Shown here piece by piece: positions 53,601 through 63,930 of a stretch of 64,000 nucleotides of DNA. The stretch covers positions 32,391,691 to 32,455,690 of the forward strand of contig CM067315.1 of assembly GCA_034231615.1 (NCBI GenBank), read 5' to 3'. The translations under genes were made by a program, and so were the position numbers. Position 1 is the stretch's first letter. Each line of letters begins with the position of its first letter. The DNA is from Meghimatium bilineatum (lineage: Eukaryota; Mollusca; Gastropoda; Stylommatophora; Philomycidae). The notes beneath the pieces were generated by a model. The model did no database searches and was not told where the DNA came from. It saw nothing but the letters and a program-made list of their open reading frames with translations.

Positions 53601-56600
53601 TTTGTTGAAGACTTAACAAATTTCAAGTATTTGGACACAAACATAAATAGCTTAGGAGATTGCGCTGTAGAAATCAAGAGAAGATTTGCAATGGTGACAT
53701 TGAAACTTGCCCAAATAAAAAATCTTTGGTAAGTTACCAGCAGCATAGCCAAACAATGTATGATCAGAACATGGCACTATACGGTTGTGAGACATGAACA
53801 TCAAATAAAACTGTAGCAAAGAGAATCGCTGCTTTAGAAATGAAATGCTACAGAAGAATTTTACGTATACCATGGACAGCGAAATAGACAAATCAAGAAG
53901 TGCTAAGATCAATAAACATCGAAGAGGGCTGGTTTCGTAACACCATGTGTAACAGGGGAAGAGGGCGCCCAAGACGATGATGGTGCAGAGATATATAGAT
54001 TGTTTAAACGTGTCTCTAGCTGCGACAGGTTATCTTGTCCAGAATCGCGGAGTGTTCAGAAAATCCATAAGGAAGACCCCCAAGTTCTGGAAAGAATATG
54101 GCACATGATGATGAGTTCCATGACAGTTTATGACAGTTCGCTCCCAAACTCTTGCAGAATCCTGCAGATTCGCAGGATGTACTCCAGAGAACGAAATACT
54201 TTGTATTTTGACTTATATATTTTCTACGCCGTTCGACCTGACACATCCGATTTGAGCATAGCAGTGAATCATTGTAACCCTATATGGAATGAGTCATTCA
54301 ACTCCACCCCACAACCTCCTTTGGCACCTCTAACATACATGAGATAAACAGTGTTGCTATTCTTTGCTCCCCTTTCTGGCCCCGACAACGCACTGGCAGG
54401 TATAATGCATGACTTAAATTAAGCATGAGCACATCCAGCTTAGTAATATTCTTAAAATTCTACAAACCTCCTAGGCTACGACCTACCCGGTTAAGATGAA
54501 CAGATCTCACGCATTCACCTGCACATAATAAGAAATACAAGTATCGTCTTTGAACATTACACGGCATATCAAGATGTCAGATGTGCACCGCCTGTTGAGA
54601 GATTCACCATGTGGATCTAATCTACCATCTGTATGGAGTTCATACAACAGTCTGCGACCGTGCATTACAAGAGATCTATATCAACTCTCTTGGCAACAAT
54701 CAGAATGATACAATTCGCATCCTGTAATGTATATTAAGCAGTAGTATTATCCTAGGTCATTCCTTCAAACTTCTCAAATTACCACCTGGAGATGTGCAGA
54801 AGCCATCATCCAATCAGTCATACAATGCGATAGTATCTCAGGTTCCCTCACGCTGCTCCCTATTTCTTCCACATCTGCTTCCAAACTTGTGTCTTTGACT
54901 TCTTGATTATACTTGGCAGAATATTCCCATATTATATCACATAATTCCGTGTTACTCATAAACTGAGTAATTACTAGCAATTTTTTTATCCTGGCGAACC
55001 AGTACGAAGGACTACTAATTGATGTAACCACTAACGAGCTACTGTGAATTATTATTAATTAAAATGGCAACTGATAAAGCAGTGTGAATTATTACTAATT
55101 AATCTGACTATTTATGAAGACGTGTGAACGATTATTATTTACTTACGCATGTGGTTGCGTCTGTGGGTCTCACCAATGGCCCACTAGACATACCACCCAT
55201 GCAACAGAAAACTTTAGTGGATGACATGCCGTTATATTGAGGTTATCTTCTTAGAGAAGCTTCATGGAATGTCATCTATACAATTATGCCTCTCATACTT
55301 TCATTTTTTTTGGTTACAATGTATCTTATGTATTTTTAAGTATGCGTCCTCTGTGGTTGGGAGGGAGCCAGAGATTTGCTTCGCAGCAGTGGGGAGGAGG
55401 AAACTGACAGCACTGTTTTTTCCTATGGCTGCAACCCATCATAGAGGCACAGTGACTCAGGACGTGACAATCCTTTTGACTTGAACATTTGGTTGCATGT
55501 CTGGAGCTATAGAGAATTTCGGCATAACCAGTAGTCAATTGGTGGTGGGGAATGAGCACAGTGAACCCTATCTTGGCTACAGTGGCTAGGAGCAGTGCAT
55601 AGGTTTAAACCTACCTTCCTGGAGGTGTGATAGTTGTTCTCTGGCTCTGTCCCGGGGTGGGCCGAAAATCCACAGACTTCCCAGCAATATAATGCCATTT
55701 AATGGCATTAGGTCAAAGGACATGAGCTCATGGACCGCTGGATCAGCAACCAACCAACCAATCATTATTAATTACTCGGACTACTGATGAAGTCGTGTGA
55801 ATGATTGCTAATTACTCTGATTATTGATGAGGCAATGTGAATGATTACTAATTACTCTGGCTTACTAGTGAACTAGTGTGAATTATTAGTAGATACTGAT
55901 GAACTAGTGTGAATGATTACTAATTACTCAGACTATTTATGAACTACACGGTGTTTGTAAAGTCTCACCACATTTTGTATGCAGAAATAGCAGTGACTAT
56001 TTTTTTTGTTTTCATTGTTTTAATTTATATTTTAATTGTTATTTTCATTGACATAGCAGTGACTATTACAATTATAGGTCTATTAATGACTTTGTTTGCA
56101 CATTCTCTAGGGACCTCATGTGACGTCGTTTTTCAAATGTTTTCTACTTTCTAAGTGTAGCGAGACTTTTACAAACATTCTGTATAATGAATGATTACTA
56201 ATAGCATTGACTACTCGTGAACTAGTGTGAATGATTACTAATAGTTTTCACTACTCGTGAACTAGTGTGAATGATTACTAATAGCTTTGACTACTAGTGT
56301 GAATGATTACTAATAGCTTTGCCTACTCGTGAACTAGTGTGAATGATTACTAATAGCTTTGACTACTCGTGAACTAGTGTGAATTATTACTAACAGCTTT
56401 GACTACTCGTGAAATAGTGTGAATTATTACTAATAGCTTTGCCTACTCGTGAACTAGTGTGAATGATTACTAATAGCTTTGACTACTCGTGAACTAGTGT
56501 GAACGATTACTAATAGCTTTGACTACTCGTGAACTAGTGTGAATGATTGCTAACAGCTTTGACTACTCGTGAACTAGTGTGAATGATTACTAATAGCTTT

Positions 56601-58378
56601 GACTACGTGTGAACTAGTGTGAATGATTACTAATAGATTTGATACTCGTGAACTAGTGTGAATGATTACTAATAGCTTTGACTACTAGTGAACTAGTGTG
56701 AATGATTACTAATAGCTTTGACTACTAGTGAACTAGTGTGAATGATTACTAATAGCTTTGCCTACTCGTGAACTAGTGTGAATGATTACTAATAGCTTTG
56801 ACTACTCGTGAACTAGTGTGAATGATTACTAATAGCTTTTCCTACTCTTGAACTAGTGTGAATGATTACTAATAGCTTTGACTACTCGTGAACTAGTGTG
56901 AATGATTACTAATAGCTTTGCCTACTCTTGAACTAGTGTGAATGATTACTAATAGCTTTGACTACTCGTGAACTAGTGTGAATGATTACTAATAGCTTTG
57001 ACTACTCGTGAACTAGTGTGAATGATTGCTAACAGCTTTGACTACTCGTGAACTAGTGTGAATGATTACTAATAGCTTTGACTACGTGTGAACTAGTGTG
57101 AATGATTACTAATAGATTTGATACTCGTGAACTAGTGTGAATGATTACTAATAGCTTTGACTACTAGTGAACTAGTGTGAATGATTACTAATAGCTTTGA
57201 CTACTAGTGAACTAGTGTGAATGATTACTAATAGCTTTGCCTACTCTTGAACTAGTGTGAATGATTACTAATAGCTTTGACTACTCGTGAACTAGTGTGA
57301 ACGATTACTAATAGCTTTGACTACTCGTGAACTAGTGTGAATGATTACTAATAGATTTGATACTCGTGAACTAGTGTGAATGATTACTAATAGATTTGAT
57401 ACTCGTGAACTAGTGTGAATGATTACTAATAGCTTTGACTACTAGTGAACTAGTGTGAATGATTACTAATAGCTTTGACTACTTGTGAACTAGTGTGAAT
57501 GATTACTAATAGCTTTGACTACTAGTGAACTAGTGTGAATGATTACTAATTACTCTGACTACATATTTATTAGTATGAATGAGTGTCAATTACTACGATT
57601 ATAGATGGGCTAGTTTCAATAATGACCTATTACTGAGACTACTAATAAACTAGTTTGAACGATTACTAATTGTTCTAACTACTGATGAATTATACTCTGT
57701 TCATTTTAAGAATGAAGTGGGTAAAAACACACCCACATATTACTCAGCGACTACAGGTAATTTTTAACAGCTGTTGATATGTAAAAACAATATTATTTAA
57801 AACATTTAAAAGCAATTAAAAACAATATTTAAACAATATTTTTAATTTTAAAAAAATAAGAACAATATTATTGTGCACTTAACAATCGATTAATGCGTTC
57901 TGCTTCCAACAACCAATCAGAAACACTGACCCACTTCATTCTTAGAATGAACAGTGTATAGTATGTATTATGACTAATTACTCTGACTACTAATGGGTTA
58001 GTGTGAATTATGACTAATAACTGAGTCTACTGATGAAATAGAGTGAAGGATGAATGATTAGTCTGACTAATAACTGAGTCTACTGATGAAATAGAGTGAA
58101 GGATGAATGATTAGTCTGACTAATAACTGAGTCTACTGATGAAATAGAGTGAAGGATGAATGATTAGTCTGACTGCTGACACACACATGATTGCTTCCAT
58201 TTTCAGATGGCATTTTGTCTGGCAATGATGTTTCCATTAGACAATGACATTCGGTTCGGACTACTTTGTTTGGCATGCGTACCTGGCGGAGGAATCAGTC
58301 ACGTAGCTGTTATCATCGCGGATGGAGATATTGCACTAAGCCTCACAATGAACCTCATCAGCGTGGTCGCTATGTTAG
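45222..58378 (+). CDS. SLC10-family (sodium/bile acid cotransporter-like) membrane protein, 3 exons seen, 3' end outside window
   Basis: Three plus-strand exons join in phase: the large exon ending 47042 (phase 0), 50208-50429 (phase 0 both ends) and 58207-58378 (phase-1 donor). The order matches SLC10A3/A5-like proteins. A glycosylatable extracellular beta-rich region (LYFKPPTILNLRV...SVFFNFTL, then VNTEDNGSYILMAV) precedes the helices. The second exon gives the first helix and the loop into LKYPVSLVIGFCSEFIIMPV; the third gives RFGLLCLACVPGGGISHVAV, DGD and SLTMNLISVVAMLG. In true bile-acid transporters the GG-SN motif coordinates sodium; here the asparagine position is histidine, so transport activity is uncertain. 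The remaining helices lie right of the window. Introns of 3,165 and 7,777 bp hold large satellite arrays. Which paralogue this is, and where translation starts, are open. Confidence 0.85.
45618..46145 (+). repeat. 42-bp in-frame tandem repeat (12 units plus partial)
   Basis: Units start at 45618 and every 42 bp to 46080, with a partial unit to about 46145. None has a frame-breaking indel, and sequence identity rises toward the middle units. The encoded units keep spaced Cys, Asp-Asp and Val-Gln positions. The opposite strand is also largely open through the array, so an open frame alone is not proof of coding. Confidence 0.9.
47043..47590. other. SLC10-like intron 1, proximal part
   Basis: The donor is at 47043. 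No repeat or exon recognised. Confidence 0.5.
47598..47680. repeat. (TA)n microsatellite, about 40 copies
   Basis: An uninterrupted TA run. Confidence 0.99.
47681..48382. other. SLC10-like intron 1, nothing recognised
   Basis: Short G8 and C9 homopolymers at about 47965 and 48211 only. Confidence 0.5.
48385..48550 (+). mobile_element. SINE family A abutting a satellite array
   Basis: ctgccgaagacggatgtgtc to cgctgaagaagaagaacaac. The tail leads directly into the 24/25-bp array. Confidence 0.92.
48555..49735. repeat. 24/25-bp satellite array, about 48 units
   Basis: Two unit types alternate irregularly: acataatcatcattcacttg-ttatc (25) and ccataatcatcattcacttc-tatc (24). It occupies 1.18 kb of intron 1 with very little divergence. 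Confidence 0.98.
49736..50207. repeat. Degenerate pyrimidine-rich repeat before the exon 2 acceptor
   Basis: Loose units around cacagttccctacttttcca and actatttcttccactca. The C+T richness may contribute to the polypyrimidine tract. Confidence 0.7.
50208..50429 (+). CDS. SLC10-like exon 2: first transmembrane helices
   Basis: The acceptor cattcccag|TCTAAC and donor CCTGTG|GTAAGAAG flank 74 codons. YLVTTIRGERKADIIFN leads into a hydrophobic helix (AAAIAIIISFGIGAV), then LRKQLKYP and VIGFCSEFIIMPV, the second helix, which is completed by the next exon. The R/K-x-LK-x-P loop followed by IGF-x-x-x-F-x-IMP is a strong SLC10 signature. Confidence 0.9.
50530..50685 (+). mobile_element. 3' remnant of the tRNA-derived SINE seen at 21981
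   Basis: cagaaagcaacggcaacctg then ctgaactt ... gttgatcattacgtcc align with the body of the 21981-22184 element. The tRNA-like head is lost. Confidence 0.65.
50693..51805. repeat. 32-bp satellite array, about 35 units
   Basis: Units of tgtatgattgtcgtcacgac plus tctatgtatgtc. The last third carries a variant (cggtacgactctgtg). Lies in SLC10-like intron 2. Confidence 0.98.
51855..52005. repeat. About 54-bp tandem repeat, 2.7 units
   Basis: caagattgagtgaccatgtg plus tgttcaatcaggttataaag. Confidence 0.9.
52264..52585 (-). pseudogene. Coding-like segment, unknown element
   Basis: The minus strand is open with DFPSCHKQLRNMERDARQVC, GTFGEHTSPAVKNMHQTPGD and QNSNQATLLRVRK. No family is recognised; it sits directly before a LINE fragment and may belong to a transposon. 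Confidence 0.3.
52590..52990 (+). mobile_element. LINE ORF2 C-terminal fragment
   Basis: Broken plus frames: YETWTRNKSVAKRIVVIEMR, ILRIPWTRKKD, EGIIAGDGERSSKTTLDK and KISKKKTTFWK. Contains a G run at 52790. Confidence 0.8.
52991..53740. other. SLC10-like intron 2, nothing recognised
   Basis: No exon or repeat identified. Confidence 0.45.
53745..54105 (+). mobile_element. LINE ORF2 C-terminal fragment
   Basis: Plus frames: LYGCET, NKTVAKRIAALEMKCYRRIL, RIPWTAK, EVLRSINIEEGWF, CNRGRGRPRR. Same family as 52590-52990 and 62640-63060. Ends atgatgatgag. Confidence 0.85.
54135..54392 (-). mobile_element. SINE family B, diverged
   Basis: tcgcaggatgtactccagag, gacctgacacatccgattt, caacctcctttggcacctct and ctttgctcccctttctggcc in the expected inverted order. 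Confidence 0.9.
54393..55080. other. SLC10-like intron 2, nothing recognised
   Basis: No feature seen. Decayed units of the downstream 40-bp array begin near 55050. Confidence 0.45.
55139..55765 (+). mobile_element. Repeat family C, full copy
   Basis: Starts cgcatgtggttgcgtctgtg and ends gatcagcaaccaaccaacca. Array sequence (attattatttac / attattaattac) lies on both sides, consistent with insertion into the 40-bp satellite. Confidence 0.85.
55766..57570. repeat. 40-bp satellite array, about 38 units, with inserted MITE and internal segmental duplication
   Basis: Unit tgtgaatgattactaatagc plus tttgactactcgtgaactag. Outer units are decayed (tactctg type); inner ones are nearly identical. A distinctive run of variant units at about 56540-56760 recurs about 479 bp later. 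Confidence 0.97.
55947..56182. mobile_element. TA-flanked MITE (Tc1/mariner-like) in the array
   Basis: Terminal inverted repeats cacggtgtttgtaaagtctc and the reverse complement of gagacttttacaaacattct g, with TA at 55945-55946 and 56183-56184. It holds no transposase. Confidence 0.8.
57691..57960. mobile_element. MITE with 32-bp terminal inverted repeats
   Basis: tatactctgttcattttaag aatgaagtgggt versus the reverse complement of the right end; 30 of 32 positions match. AT-rich centre. Decayed satellite units lie on both sides. Confidence 0.88.
58020..58175. repeat. 53-bp tandem repeat, three units
   Basis: gactaataactgagtctact plus gatgaaatagagtgaaggat. Ends about 30 bp before the exon 3 acceptor. 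Confidence 0.93.
58207..58378 (+). CDS. SLC10-like exon 3: core helices with PGGGISH motif
   Basis: The acceptor ccattttcag|ATGGCA and donor ATGTTAG|GTTTGT bound 57 codons plus 1 nt. MAFCLAMMFPLDNDIRFGLL completes helix 2; CLACVPGGGISHVAV and ADGDIALSLTMNLISVVAMLG form the next helices. The histidine in GGGISH replaces the asparagine found in sodium-coupled members. Some SLC10A3-like proteins, from memory, also diverge here. Confidence 0.9.
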
Positions 58379-58574
58379 GTTTGTATATTACATCGCATAC
58401 ATCACTGACAACACAGTTTCAGACTTATCTTTGTTACACATTTTTTTACATCTGTTAACCAGTGAAATACATAAACTAAGTTCACTATTTTCGACCACAA
58501 CATATTGACGCGAATTCTGGGCACAACCCCCCCCCCACCCCCCCGCAGAAGTATGTATGAAAATGCACCCCCAT

Positions 58575-58745
58575 CCCAAGAAAACTGTTTACCTTCCATG
58601 CATGTCGTAATAGGAGACTAATGAGGTTATGGGGTGGAGTTACCTGTCCCATCCCATAATAGGGACAGTTACCGAGAAGCCATGCTGAAGTATAATGCAG
58701 ATATGCGCAGATATCGCAGCAAATCTGTAAACCATGACAAAACTC
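58575..58745 (+). mobile_element. SINE family B, internal part
   Basis: aaactgtttaccttccatgc through ctgtaaaccatgacaaaact. The 5' end and tail are lost; preceded by C-rich homopolymers. Confidence 0.88.
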
Positions 58746-60114
58746 ACTATATTCAACAGGGATTTCATAATAATAGCAGAAATCAAACACCTTTGACAAT
58801 TTATTAACTCCTTCCCTCCCCCTTATCAAATGCCTAGATTTCAGCTGCTACCCTGTTTAATTATGTAATTATGCTTAAGACAATTTAACACCTAAATTAA
58901 ACAATTTAGATTTCTGCCCCATGTGTGTGCAGAAAAGTACGAATAAAATACATAATATTTTTCTGATTTCCTTTAGAAAAAAATCTAGTACTTTCATTAG
59001 TTCATAGCATAAACAAGCATTGTTGACGTAAACTTTTGTCAACACCCAAAACCTTCCACCACCATGTGGAGCAGCCTCATCAAAGCTGTTCTGGACACAT
59101 CCGTCTTCGGTGGATTGTAGGCATTCAATAACATGTTTATAGAGTTCTGTGTCCAGTAAGTTTCATGAGATTCGCATGAACCTGTCACTAGTTATTGCCA
59201 AAAATGTTGTTTTGAACGTGACCTCTTTCGTGACCTCACGAATGACGTGAGTACAATTCAGGTAACCACAAGAAGTTAATGATCAGGTAGGCACAGTCCA
59301 TATATTGAATGATATACAATCAGCGAATATCTTTTATAAAAGTAACAAAAATTGCGTTCCTTTTTTTTCACCAGTATAAATAGTGACGAATGAGAATCAC
59401 GAGAATAATCAAAAACGTCACGAATGGGGTCCTTATTCATATTCTGTTGGAAGGTCTATATTGGAGACAGTCATACTTCATCTATACAGTTATGTTTTAC
59501 TCCTTTTTAGTAATGAGACTTCTCAAAGAATTACACACAGCCGTTACTTTTGTTAAACATTCCTGAGCGCTACCCCATTTCACGTTACAGAACAAGGCTA
59601 ATCCAACTTCCCGGTGATTTTCATTGGCTGGCGATATAGAATATATATAAATATATAAAGGAAAAGCGAGGAAAAAGTGACAAGTCGGGGTAGTCTCTAG
59701 CAGTGACTCAGGCCTGTTCCAATGAAGGTCATGCCACCACAACGATTTGGAGCCATCTGGATATGAAAAATAATATGGAGAAACCTTTACACTGCACAAA
59801 AGGATAAAAGAGTTCTGTTGCTTGCAATTCTTTATATCCAAAAAAAAAGGAAAGAGTATGCTTAATAGGGAACTATAAGATAAATAAGAAACATTACAAA
59901 TAACACTAACTCCCTGAGAAAAATGGAAAACGACAACAGAAAGGCCTTGATAATAGATCGACCAGGACAATAAAACAGCGAGAGCAAAAACAAAATTATA
60001 AAAATACTGCAGTGTTTCTCAAATTGGTAGTCCATAAACCGGTTCCGGTCCATGTCTTGAACGTGAGCCATCAGTGTTCGTTCAGCAAGCCATCAGTGAA
60101 AGTCATTACACAGA
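58746..60114. other. SLC10-like intron or flank; retroelement scraps only
   Basis: gacacatccgtcttcggtgg at 59096 is a SINE A end fragment. 59360-59470 resembles 42340-42450. A long minus-strand open frame at 59500-59970 looks like chance. The next SLC10 exon was not found. Confidence 0.45.
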
Positions 60115-60119
60115 TATTT

Positions 60120-60235
60120 TGTGCGTTCCTTTCTCATACTCCCACCGAATCTCTATTATAGCAAGATTAGTTCTACATTATATCGCCGTTTTATTTGCGC
60201 AAATGTCTCGATACATCCGACTTCGGCGTTGGTAA
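60120..60235 (-). mobile_element. SINE family A, diverged
   Basis: gtgcgttcctttctcatact, tatcgccgttttatttgcgc and atacatccgacttcggcg. Middle deleted. Confidence 0.82.
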
Positions 60236-62255
60236 CTAATACATTCAGTATTTTTTACCACTTCCACTGGACGGTGGATGCCTGTAACCATATCGGTCGT
60301 ATAGTCGGTCAGCAGTATAAGAGAACTGGTTCATGAACCTATGTATGTCCAACACGCTCCAAGCTTACTATGATTACGGATGCTTGACCTTTTGACGCTG
60401 TTTTTCGTCTTTATCGTCACAGCCACAGACAACGCCCACAATATACAAATCATATAAGACCTTTGACTTCAACATCCAATCGGCTCTCACACATAATGAA
60501 TAATATAAATACGAAGTATCGAGGAGTTCTAGAAAAAACTCAGAAGGAAGTACACGAGATCTGAACCAGGTTCAGCTGGCACATATTCCCCTCCAAACGT
60601 GAGCCAAAACGATTTTCAAATTCGACCACACCGCATCTATAAAAATAGATTTTAGTCAAAACTTCCGACGTGTATATTCTCAAATTACTATGAATATGAA
60701 CCGGTCGATCGAAACACAAGCAACAGTACACGTACTGCACAGGTATGCCAATTTCTCGAGGACCACAAACATTTAACAATAGCAAGTACCATCAGGACTC
60801 AGTACTAAAGAACCCATTAGCTCTACTTGTAAACATAAATAATACTTTAACAGAAGCAAAGGTTACTCCAAATTTAACATGAGCAAACGAATAACATAAG
60901 TAGGAAACATCGATGAGTAATAGAAATAATCAGAATCCAGAAGACGGTATTTGAACCAGGTCTAGCAGATTGAGAAACTAATTGCCGATCAGTTGCAACA
61001 AAACGTTTGAGAAGCATTGAACTAAAAGACACGACTGATAACCGACAGTTAACATACATCTGTTATAAATATCTTCGAATTTCGTCTTCAAAAGGATATC
61101 CTCGATCTAACAGATCATTTCCGCTATCCTCAGATCTATCTACACGTCTTGCATCCATATGGTAGGTGAACTTTCCCCCATTAGGAGCTTGTTTATTTAT
61201 TTATGTGTACATACCATTGAGGTATCTGGCTATGCTTCTCCAAGAATACGCCCGGTTCATTTCCACGTTCGATTGTTGTGTGTCCCGTGTTACTGGTTAA
61301 TATCATTTAAAGCAGTTTCAAAACCCGAACCATTTGACTAGGGCCATATATATGTCTTAAGCGGGGAGGGATTTACCTAAAAAGATGTGCCAATTTTCGC
61401 ATGTATTTCCTTCATTTTCAAGAGATTTTTGGTGAACTTTTCTAATAATCTTTGAAATGAAATGGGATGTTATGACAGTGGCGATCAAATTGTTAATGAA
61501 CAAACAAGTCATTCTTCTCGAATTGTTCACTATCTACCCAGACAGTGGGTTGAAATGACAGCGGTGACCACATGGTTCAATGATCGCATGAAGTAATTTT
61601 TGCCCAAATCCACCATCTACACAGACAAGGGATGCATTATTGAATGCCTATGGTGACTTCCTTCAACGACTCCAGGTGGATAAATGTCCCCTAATAATTT
61701 CTCTACCTAATTATAACACAATTTCTGATGTGCATTTCACAATCTTGTAATAAACCCACGTGTACGGGTTTAATTCGCATTTGAACACGCCTCGTATTTG
61801 ACCAAAGACATTGTTCCAACAATTCTTGTGATCTCTTCATTCCTCGCAAGATCTCGTCCTGCTTGCTGCTTTTCTTAGACATTAGTTCACACGCAGTATG
61901 CTATCTCTTCAGCTCTTTAGTTAGCGTCCGTGTCTGACATTGATAACCCAATATAGGAATATTAAATTCATGATTTGCCTTTTTGTTTCCATCGGGATAG
62001 ATTTGTGTTTCAAGACTGGTGCAGTTTCATAATTCACGTAGTTATTTTTTTAAACTCTTGCCTCGATCTCTGTCCATTCTTCCGTCTTCTGTAAAAATAC
62101 GTCCAAGATATTTAAAATATTGCACTTGCTTCATTAATTTATCATTAACCATTATGCAGAACTAAATGTGGAGATAATCCTATAACCATACGGTATCTCG
62201 GAATCTAGCTCTGCAATGTGAACGTCAATAGTGTCGTTCTTGCTCGTCGTTTTTG
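60236..62255. other. No recognisable feature
   Basis: About 2 kb of mostly single-copy DNA. No splice-bounded exon continuing the SLC10 frame was found. Confidence 0.45.
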
Positions 62256-62405
62256 TTTCCGTAGTCTCTATAAATGTCTTTTGGTCGAAACGTCGATTTG
62301 TGTCTGTTAATATGTGTATTCCAGTGATTAGTAAAACTTCATTACATATTCCAAGCTTTGCCTCAAGGACTTCAGTTTTGCGTAGTGAGTACATATTATG
62401 GATCT
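62256..62405 (+). mobile_element. Fragment related to the 13528-13770 foldback element
   Basis: taaatgtcttttggtcgaaa cg, then gattagtaaaacttcat and gttttgcgtagtgagtacat follow the same order as 13654-13770. Confidence 0.6.
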
Positions 62406-62639
62406 TCCATTTACCATTATGTTGATTGTAGCGAAGAATAAATACAGATCGTACACCACTAAACATTTTTGTTTCTCCTCTATTTTACAACTGGAGTTTT
62501 TTGGGGTTTTTTGTGTGTTTAATTTGTGTGTGTGGGAAAGTGGTGGGTGATGGTGTGAGAGTATCGTATAGTTAAAGAAATCTCAAAAGAAGAATACGAG
62601 AATAGGATGAAAACTGCTGATTTGAAATTGTGAGTTTCT

Positions 62640-63060
62640 CCTACATATATTGTTCACATGTGACGTAGTCTTTCCAGAACGTAGTCTTCCTTGTGAATCT
62701 CCTGAAACCCACACGGTTTCTAGCAAGTTGTTCAGCTTCCTCTAGTGACATGTGCATACATTCCTGAAAATCTCTTGTCCAACGACGTCTTGGTCGACCT
62801 CTGTCTCTACTGCCTTCTATCGCCCCCTCCAACAGAACTCTTTACATGTCATCGTGTCATTTCACATGTCCGACTACCTTCTCAATATGATGTTTAAAAG
62901 CCAACGATGATTTTCTTATCACGTCTTGGTTGGTAGTTCATGCTATCCATAGTCTCCGGACTCTTCTATAGCACTTCACTTCGAAATCCTCTATTCTCTT
63001 TGCTGTAGTTTTATTTATTGTCCATGTTTCGCAGTCGTAGGTCGCCACCATCTATATATA
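62640..63060 (-). mobile_element. LINE ORF2 C-terminus
   Basis: Minus frame: AIEGSRDRGRPRRRWTRDFQ, LEEAEQLARNRVGFRRF, KTTFWKDYVTCEQYM and stop. The upstream part is broken. Same family as 53745-54105. Confidence 0.88.
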
Positions 63061-63078
63061 CTCCTCACTACATAAATC

Positions 63079-63225
63079 CATTGCAGGATTTACCTATAAG
63101 CTAAACAAGCTATAGCTTAGGGCCCCCACAACTTTTTTTTATTTCACTATCTATATATTCTTTAGCGTTAAAGGGTCCCATATCTCAAATAGCATAGGGT
63201 CATAACAAGTCTAAATCCGGCCCTG
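63079..63225. mobile_element. hAT-type MITE with 8-bp target-site duplication
   Basis: Flanked by cataaatc at 63071-63078 and 63226-63233. Ends cattgcaggattta and taaatccggccctg are imperfect inverted repeats (11 of 14). The 8-bp duplication is typical of hAT elements. Confidence 0.88.
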
Positions 63226-63237
63226 CATAAATCCCAA

Positions 63238-63455
63238 TATCTTTCTCTCTCTAGCTCTCTGTATCTCTCTCTCTGTCTCTCTCACTCGCTGTATCTCTAT
63301 CACTCAGTTCATCACGCTCTCTTCATATCTTTCTGTCTCTCTCACTCACTGTCTCCCTCTCTATTTCTCTACCGCTCTCGCACTTTATATTGCTCTAGCT
63401 AGCTCTCTATCTATCTATCTATCCATCCATCCATCTATCTATCTATATATCTCAA
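63238..63455. repeat. CT-rich simple repeat
   Basis: (TCTC)n, ctctctgtatctct and (CTAT)n/(CCAT)n tracts. Confidence 0.95.
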
Positions 63456-63814
63456 CACACACATGTATGTGATTATGTGCGTGAGCTGTTATTTGAGATA
63501 CAAATTCAATGCACGTGAAGTACCAGCCTACAATGAACAATACACCCGCGTAAATGTGCGCAATGCCCCATTAACCTATTGAACACGCCTACCCCAGACA
63601 CTGTCATAACCGTTGTTCCTACCTCTCACTCTTAAACACGGAATCGCCACTCACAAAACAGAAAACTTAAAATAAATGTTCATTCTCCCATCTGGTATGA
63701 ACGTGTTCCTTTTGTTTGCTTCCTGTGTTCTGTGAAATTTCAAACAAAGAGCAGACTACTCTAAGAAAGAGTTACACACAAAGTTATAAAAATATGGATG
63801 TTTGTTTACGTCAT
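63456..63814. other. No recognisable feature
   Basis: Nothing identified. Confidence 0.5.
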
Positions 63815-63815
63815 C

Positions 63816-63930
63816 CGCCGAAGACGGATGTTTCGGGCCATTGACTCAAATACAACGGGGACACAAAGCATTTCCATTCTCTGGGCTACATCCCGCTGGG
63901 GTATAAGAATGGACACTGAAGGAGAAATTT
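63816..63930 (+). mobile_element. SINE family A, internally deleted
   Basis: ccgccgaagacggatgtttc, acaaagcatttccattctct and gggctacatcccgctgg, then the degraded tail actgaaggagaa. Possible short flanking repeat tttacg. Confidence 0.85.

Noticed and set aside
59497..59970. 157-codon minus-strand open frame
   Set aside because: Mixed low-complexity composition, contains TATATA-derived residues, and resembles retroelement-flank sequence found elsewhere. No family recognised.
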